DNA of 64,000 nt from the NCBI GenBank assembly GCA_002436005.1, contig DIXG01000061.1, positions 34,415 to 98,414 on the forward strand, given 5' to 3'. Within the stretch, counting starts at the first letter, position 1. The number at the start of each line of letters is the position of its first letter. This document shows, piece after piece, positions 61,377-64,000 of this stretch. A model generated the notes under the pieces. The model was given only the letters and a program-made list of their open reading frames with translations, had not been told where the DNA came from and ran no database searches. This stretch comes from Anaerolineaceae bacterium UBA6086 (GTDB taxonomy: Bacteria > Chloroflexota > Anaerolineae > Anaerolineales > Anaerolineaceae). Both the position numbers and the translations under genes were made by a program.

Positions 61377-63239
61377 TTACTCCAGTTGTACTTTGATAGA
61401 TTGTGCCAATTCGAGTGTGATCCCTTTGATTTCAGCGATTTCTTCGGGTTTGGCTTCCTTGATGCCATCAATTGAGCCGAATTTTTTCAATAAATCACGG
61501 CGGCGGGCAGGCCCGATGCCAGGAATCACATCCAGCCGGGATGCCAACCCCTGATTTTGTCGACGTTTGCGGTGGGCAGTGATCGCTGAGCGATGTGCCT
61601 CATCCCGAATGCGCTGAACCAGGTAAAGACCCTGGGAATGGCGGTCCAGATAAATGGATTGGTGCTCTCCAGGAACGAAGAGCTCTTCTTCTTGTTTTGC
61701 CAAACCGGCGACGGGAACGCGCGCTGTGAGGTCGAATTCCTCTAGCACTTTGATTGCTCGTGAGAGCTGTCCCTTGCCGCCATCCACCAGCAGCAGATCG
61801 GGAAGGATGGAAAAAGCCAGATCGGGTTTCTTGCCCACCTTGTTGTTCTCATCCTGTGAGGCTTGCCAACGGCGGAACCGGCGGGTGAGCACCTCTTCCA
61901 TGCTGGCAAAATCATCCTGACCGATGATGGTTTTGATATTGAAGCGCCGGTAAAGCTTTTTATTCGGGACGCCTTGCTCGAACACCACCATGCTGCCCAC
62001 GCTTGCCACACCCTGTGTAGTGGAGATATCGTAACACTCAATGCGGTTAGGGGGCTCAGGAAGGTCCAGGGCGACCTGCAGTTCGGTCAATGCTGTAGTC
62101 TGCCGGTTGGTATCTGCCTCCCAGCGGGTGCGGAGTGCGTTGAGCGTTTCGACCGCGTTTTCAGCAGCCATTTCAACTAGCTCGCGGTTAACATCGCCAT
62201 GGGGGACTGTGATCTTCACTTTGTCTCCGGGCTTGCGGCTGTTGAGCCATTGACCGATAATCTGTGCTTCAGCCAGTTCGTGGGGCAGCAGCACCTGGTC
62301 GGGGACAAAGGCAGCCTGGTCATAGAATTGTTTGACAAACTCACTCAGCACCTCGTCGTCATTTTCCTCTTCTGTGCCTTCCAGCACGAAGTATTCACGT
62401 CCGATGAGTTTGCCGCTTCGAATGAAGAAGACCTGCACGCAGGCTTCACCATCGGCGCGCGCCATGGCAATCACATCTGAATCGGTTTGGTCGCTGCTGA
62501 TGACCTTTTGGCGCTCCACCACTCGGTCAATTGCCTGAAGCTGATCCCGAATGGCAGCAGCTTTTTCATATTGCAGCTCTTTAGATGCCTTTTCCATTTC
62601 TTTGGCTAACCGCTTGACAATCGACTCTGTGCGTCCTTCAAGGAACTGGCACAGGTCGTCGATGATCTGACGATAGTCCTGCTGGTTGATCGCGCCAATG
62701 CAGGGTGCGGTACACAATTTGATATCATAATAGAGGCAGGCACGGCTGTCCTGCCCGGTGATGTCGCGATTGCAGGTGAGATAGGGGAAAATCTTACGCA
62801 GCAGATCGAGCGTCTGGTGCACTGCCCAAACGCTGGTGTAGGGACCAAAATACCGTGAGCCATCCGGGTTCATCTGGCGAGTTACCCCCACTTTGGGGAA
62901 GGGATCCTGCCAGTGGACTTTGATATAGGGGTAACGTTTGTCGTCTTTTAGACGCACGTTGTATTGCGGTTTATGACGCTTGATGAGTGTCATCTCGAGA
63001 ATCAGGGCTTCCAATTCGGAGCCCACCACGATCCATTCGATATCGGCAATTTCGCGCACCAGGCGGCGTGTCTTATTGTCGTTCTGGGCGGTGGCGTGAA
63101 AATAGGAGCGGACACGATTGCGCAAATTGATGGCTTTACCCACGTAGATGATGCGGTTTTTGGCGTCCTTCATCAGATAGCAGCCAGGCTTGTCTGGCAG
63201 CGTATCAAGAACCTGTTGGATGTGCTCGTTCCATTCCAT
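61377..63239 (-). CDS. uvrC: Excinuclease ABC subunit C
   Basis: Nucleotide-excision repair endonuclease of 620 residues. The GIY-YIG nuclease domain begins PGCYLMKDAKNRIIYVGKAINLRNRVRSYF (about 18-47), the UVR region sits near 205-235, IECYDISTTQGVASVGSMVVFEQG (about 395-418) begins the C-terminal RNase H-like nuclease domain, and helix-hairpin-helix repeats (IPGIGPARRRDLLKKFGS, about 574-591) finish the protein. ATG 63239 is chosen. The extended -10 element just upstream would give an almost leaderless transcript; no ribosome binding site is seen. It heads the run uvrC, 36-aa peptide, methyltransferase, SagB, nucleosidase. Confidence 0.97.
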   Translation of the reverse strand: MEWNEHIQQVLDTLPDKPGCYLMKDAKNRIIYVGKAINLRNRVRSYFHATAQNDNKTRRLVREIADIEWIVVGSELEALILEMTLIKRHKPQYNVRLKDDKRYPYIKVHWQDPFPKVGVTRQMNPDGSRYFGPYTSVWAVHQTLDLLRKIFPYLTCNRDITGQDSRACLYYDIKLCTAPCIGAINQQDYRQIIDDLCQFLEGRTESIVKRLAKEMEKASKELQYEKAAAIRDQLQAIDRVVERQKVISSDQTDSDVIAMARADGEACVQVFFIRSGKLIGREYFVLEGTEEENDDEVLSEFVKQFYDQAAFVPDQVLLPHELAEAQIIGQWLNSRKPGDKVKITVPHGDVNRELVEMAAENAVETLNALRTRWEADTNRQTTALTELQVALDLPEPPNRIECYDISTTQGVASVGSMVVFEQGVPNKKLYRRFNIKTIIGQDDFASMEEVLTRRFRRWQASQDENNKVGKKPDLAFSILPDLLLVDGGKGQLSRAIKVLEEFDLTARVPVAGLAKQEEELFVPGEHQSIYLDRHSQGLYLVQRIRDEAHRSAITAHRKRRQNQGLASRLDVIPGIGPARRRDLLKKFGSIDGIKEAKPEEIAEIKGITLELAQSIKVQLE

Positions 63240-63248
63240 AACGTAATC

Positions 63249-63257
63249 ATTTTAGCA
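63249..63257 (-). promoter_or_regulatory. Extended -10 promoter of the uvrC operon
   Basis: On the minus strand TGCTAAAAT (63257-63249) lies 10 nt before the uvrC start codon, so the transcript leader would be about 3 nt. No clear -35 box is present. Confidence 0.45.
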
Positions 63258-63481
63258 CATCCAGCAACTGGAATGGTGGGAGAGGTGAGATTAGTGGTGG
63301 GTGTTCCGGTTCACCGATAAGCGTTGGTGTTTGTTAATGCCAAAGCTTGATCTTCGACAAAGACCTCCCTATTTTTGCAAAGGAAAAAATGACTGTTTAG
63401 TATTTTGACCGCCTAACGACTGAAAATTCTTTTTGCCTTGTAATGATTGATGAGATTATCTCATCGAAAGGAGCAGTTATT

Positions 63482-63745
63482 ATGTCAGAAGATGTAGGAA
63501 CAAAGAAGGAATTAACAACAGAAGAATATATTACCTATTTGATAGATCACGAAAATACAAGTGTAAAAATTCTAAATGCTAAAACACCTGAGGAAAAAGA
63601 GTTAATTGCTTTATTATTAATCCGTAACAACTTAAAAACAATTAGCAATAATATAAAGACGATAAAAAATTGGTTTGTTTTTTGGGGCATACTCGGTTTG
63701 ATTGGTGCATTTATTTATTTCATACTTTTTTCATCTCTATTGTAA
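63482..63745 (+). CDS. Small AT-rich single-span protein
   Basis: The frame is open from 63443, but ATG 63482 with AAAGGAG upstream is the better start, giving 87 residues. A hydrophilic, Lys/Glu-rich part (about 1-60; TTEEYITYLIDHENTSVKIL) is followed by one C-terminal membrane span (about 63-85, FVFWGILGLIGAFIYFILF), a tail-anchored type. The gene and its surroundings are clearly more AT-rich than neighbours, with A/T-ending codons, which suggests transfer or a different origin. No family recognised. Confidence 0.65.
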   Translation: MSEDVGTKKELTTEEYITYLIDHENTSVKILNAKTPEEKELIALLLIRNNLKTISNNIKTIKNWFVFWGILGLIGAFIYFILFSSLL

Positions 63746-64000
63746 CATTTTTGCCGAGAAAATTTTTCAACTTGAGATATTTGAGTAACGGTTTTGTTAA
63801 CCATCATATTTGCTTGTTAAAAGTTATGTGGAATATATGAAAAATCCGTTTTCGACATAGGTTAACTTATAATTCCTTTTATTGAGCCCCCTCAGATTAC
63901 CCAGTTTGCCCAGGCGGTCTCTGAATTTGGGTTTGATAAGGGCACACTGACTGTTGAGGAAATGTATGGTCGTTACCACGAATTAACGGGCAGTTGATTG
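63746..64000. other. AT-rich 255-nt right end
   Basis: The stretch to about 63865 is AT-rich and holds no gene I can support; the final part carries the remnant described separately. Confidence 0.5.
63866..63997 (+). pseudogene. Possible gene remnant (C-terminal fragment)
   Basis: From 63866 a frame of 43 codons without a start codon runs to TGA at 63995. It reads EPPQITQFAQAVSEFGF then TVEEMYGRYHELTGS, with base use like the main genes rather than the AT-rich DNA before it, so it resembles the tail of a truncated gene. I cannot name the parent family. It may simply be a chance frame. Confidence 0.25.

Noticed and set aside
1..64000. tRNA, rRNA, CRISPR or insertion sequence
   Set aside because: No intergenic gap contains a tRNA-like fold, repeat-spacer pattern or transposase frame that I can see.

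Overview
The window looks like a chromosomal segment of a bacterium of the phylum Chloroflexota, most likely class Anaerolineae. This is inferred from gene content, not from a marker search. Pointers are a topoisomerase I with an extra N-terminal zinc domain, a giant membrane protein with the Chlor_Arch_YYY (DUF2298) signature, mevalonate kinase next to isopentenyl phosphate kinase, an archaeal-like adenosine-specific kinase, a corrinoid-activation type ASKHA protein, and a beta-prime RNA polymerase subunit with a large N-terminal insertion. Gene density is high, with many 1-8 nt stop/start overlaps. I see no rRNA, tRNA, CRISPR array, insertion sequence or prophage.

Layout. 1-2.4 kb (minus): DUF1015 protein (cut by the window edge) and a DegV fatty-acid-binding protein. 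2.6-9.8 kb (plus): ffh, rpsP, khpA, rimM, dprA, manC and topA, a translation/targeting operon that lacks the usual trmD-rplS tail. 9.9-11 kb: a membrane protein of unknown function. 11-15.4 kb (minus): decaprenyl-phosphate phosphoribosyltransferase-like UbiA protein, mevalonate kinase, isopentenyl phosphate kinase, dGTPase and greA, an isoprenoid cluster of the alternative mevalonate type. 15.6-17.6 kb: tlyA and a convergent sulfotransferase. 18-33.1 kb (plus): lepA overlapping a surface-polysaccharide locus (flippase-like protein, GT4, two methyltransferases, three polytopic GT39-like proteins including an 1803-residue fusion). 33.1-45.7 kb (plus): cmk, a C69/secernin-type hydrolase, a hybrid-sensor histidine kinase, rpoC without rpoB, and gyrA. 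45.7-50.1 kb (minus): lplA, PhnD-like lipoprotein, SanA-like protein, HD protein and a TIM-barrel/SnoaL fusion. 50.2-54.4 kb (plus): pspC, lipA, adenosine-specific kinase, RACo-like protein, nitroreductase. 54.4-58.9 kb: rdgB (minus), DUF177 protein, rpoD, a candidate small RNA, metG. 59-63.2 kb (minus): uvrC, a 36-aa membrane peptide not previously listed, a methyltransferase, SagB-type oxidoreductase and a nucleosidase. The last 0.7 kb is AT-rich and holds a small single-span protein plus a gene remnant.

The most noteworthy signals beyond ordinary genes are: a stand-alone promoter-hairpins-terminator unit of about 124 nt between rpoD and metG; a perfect 14-bp terminator-like hairpin embedded in the 5' coding end of rimM; leaderless-looking promoters at tlyA and uvrC; a 17-bp palindrome upstream of the sulfotransferase; three direct repeats abutting the ffh promoter; tandem hairpins in the rpoC leader; a GyrA-type subunit without a recognisable GyrA box; and several domain fusions. 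Promoters were called by eye from -35/-10 similarity and are not experimentally supported.
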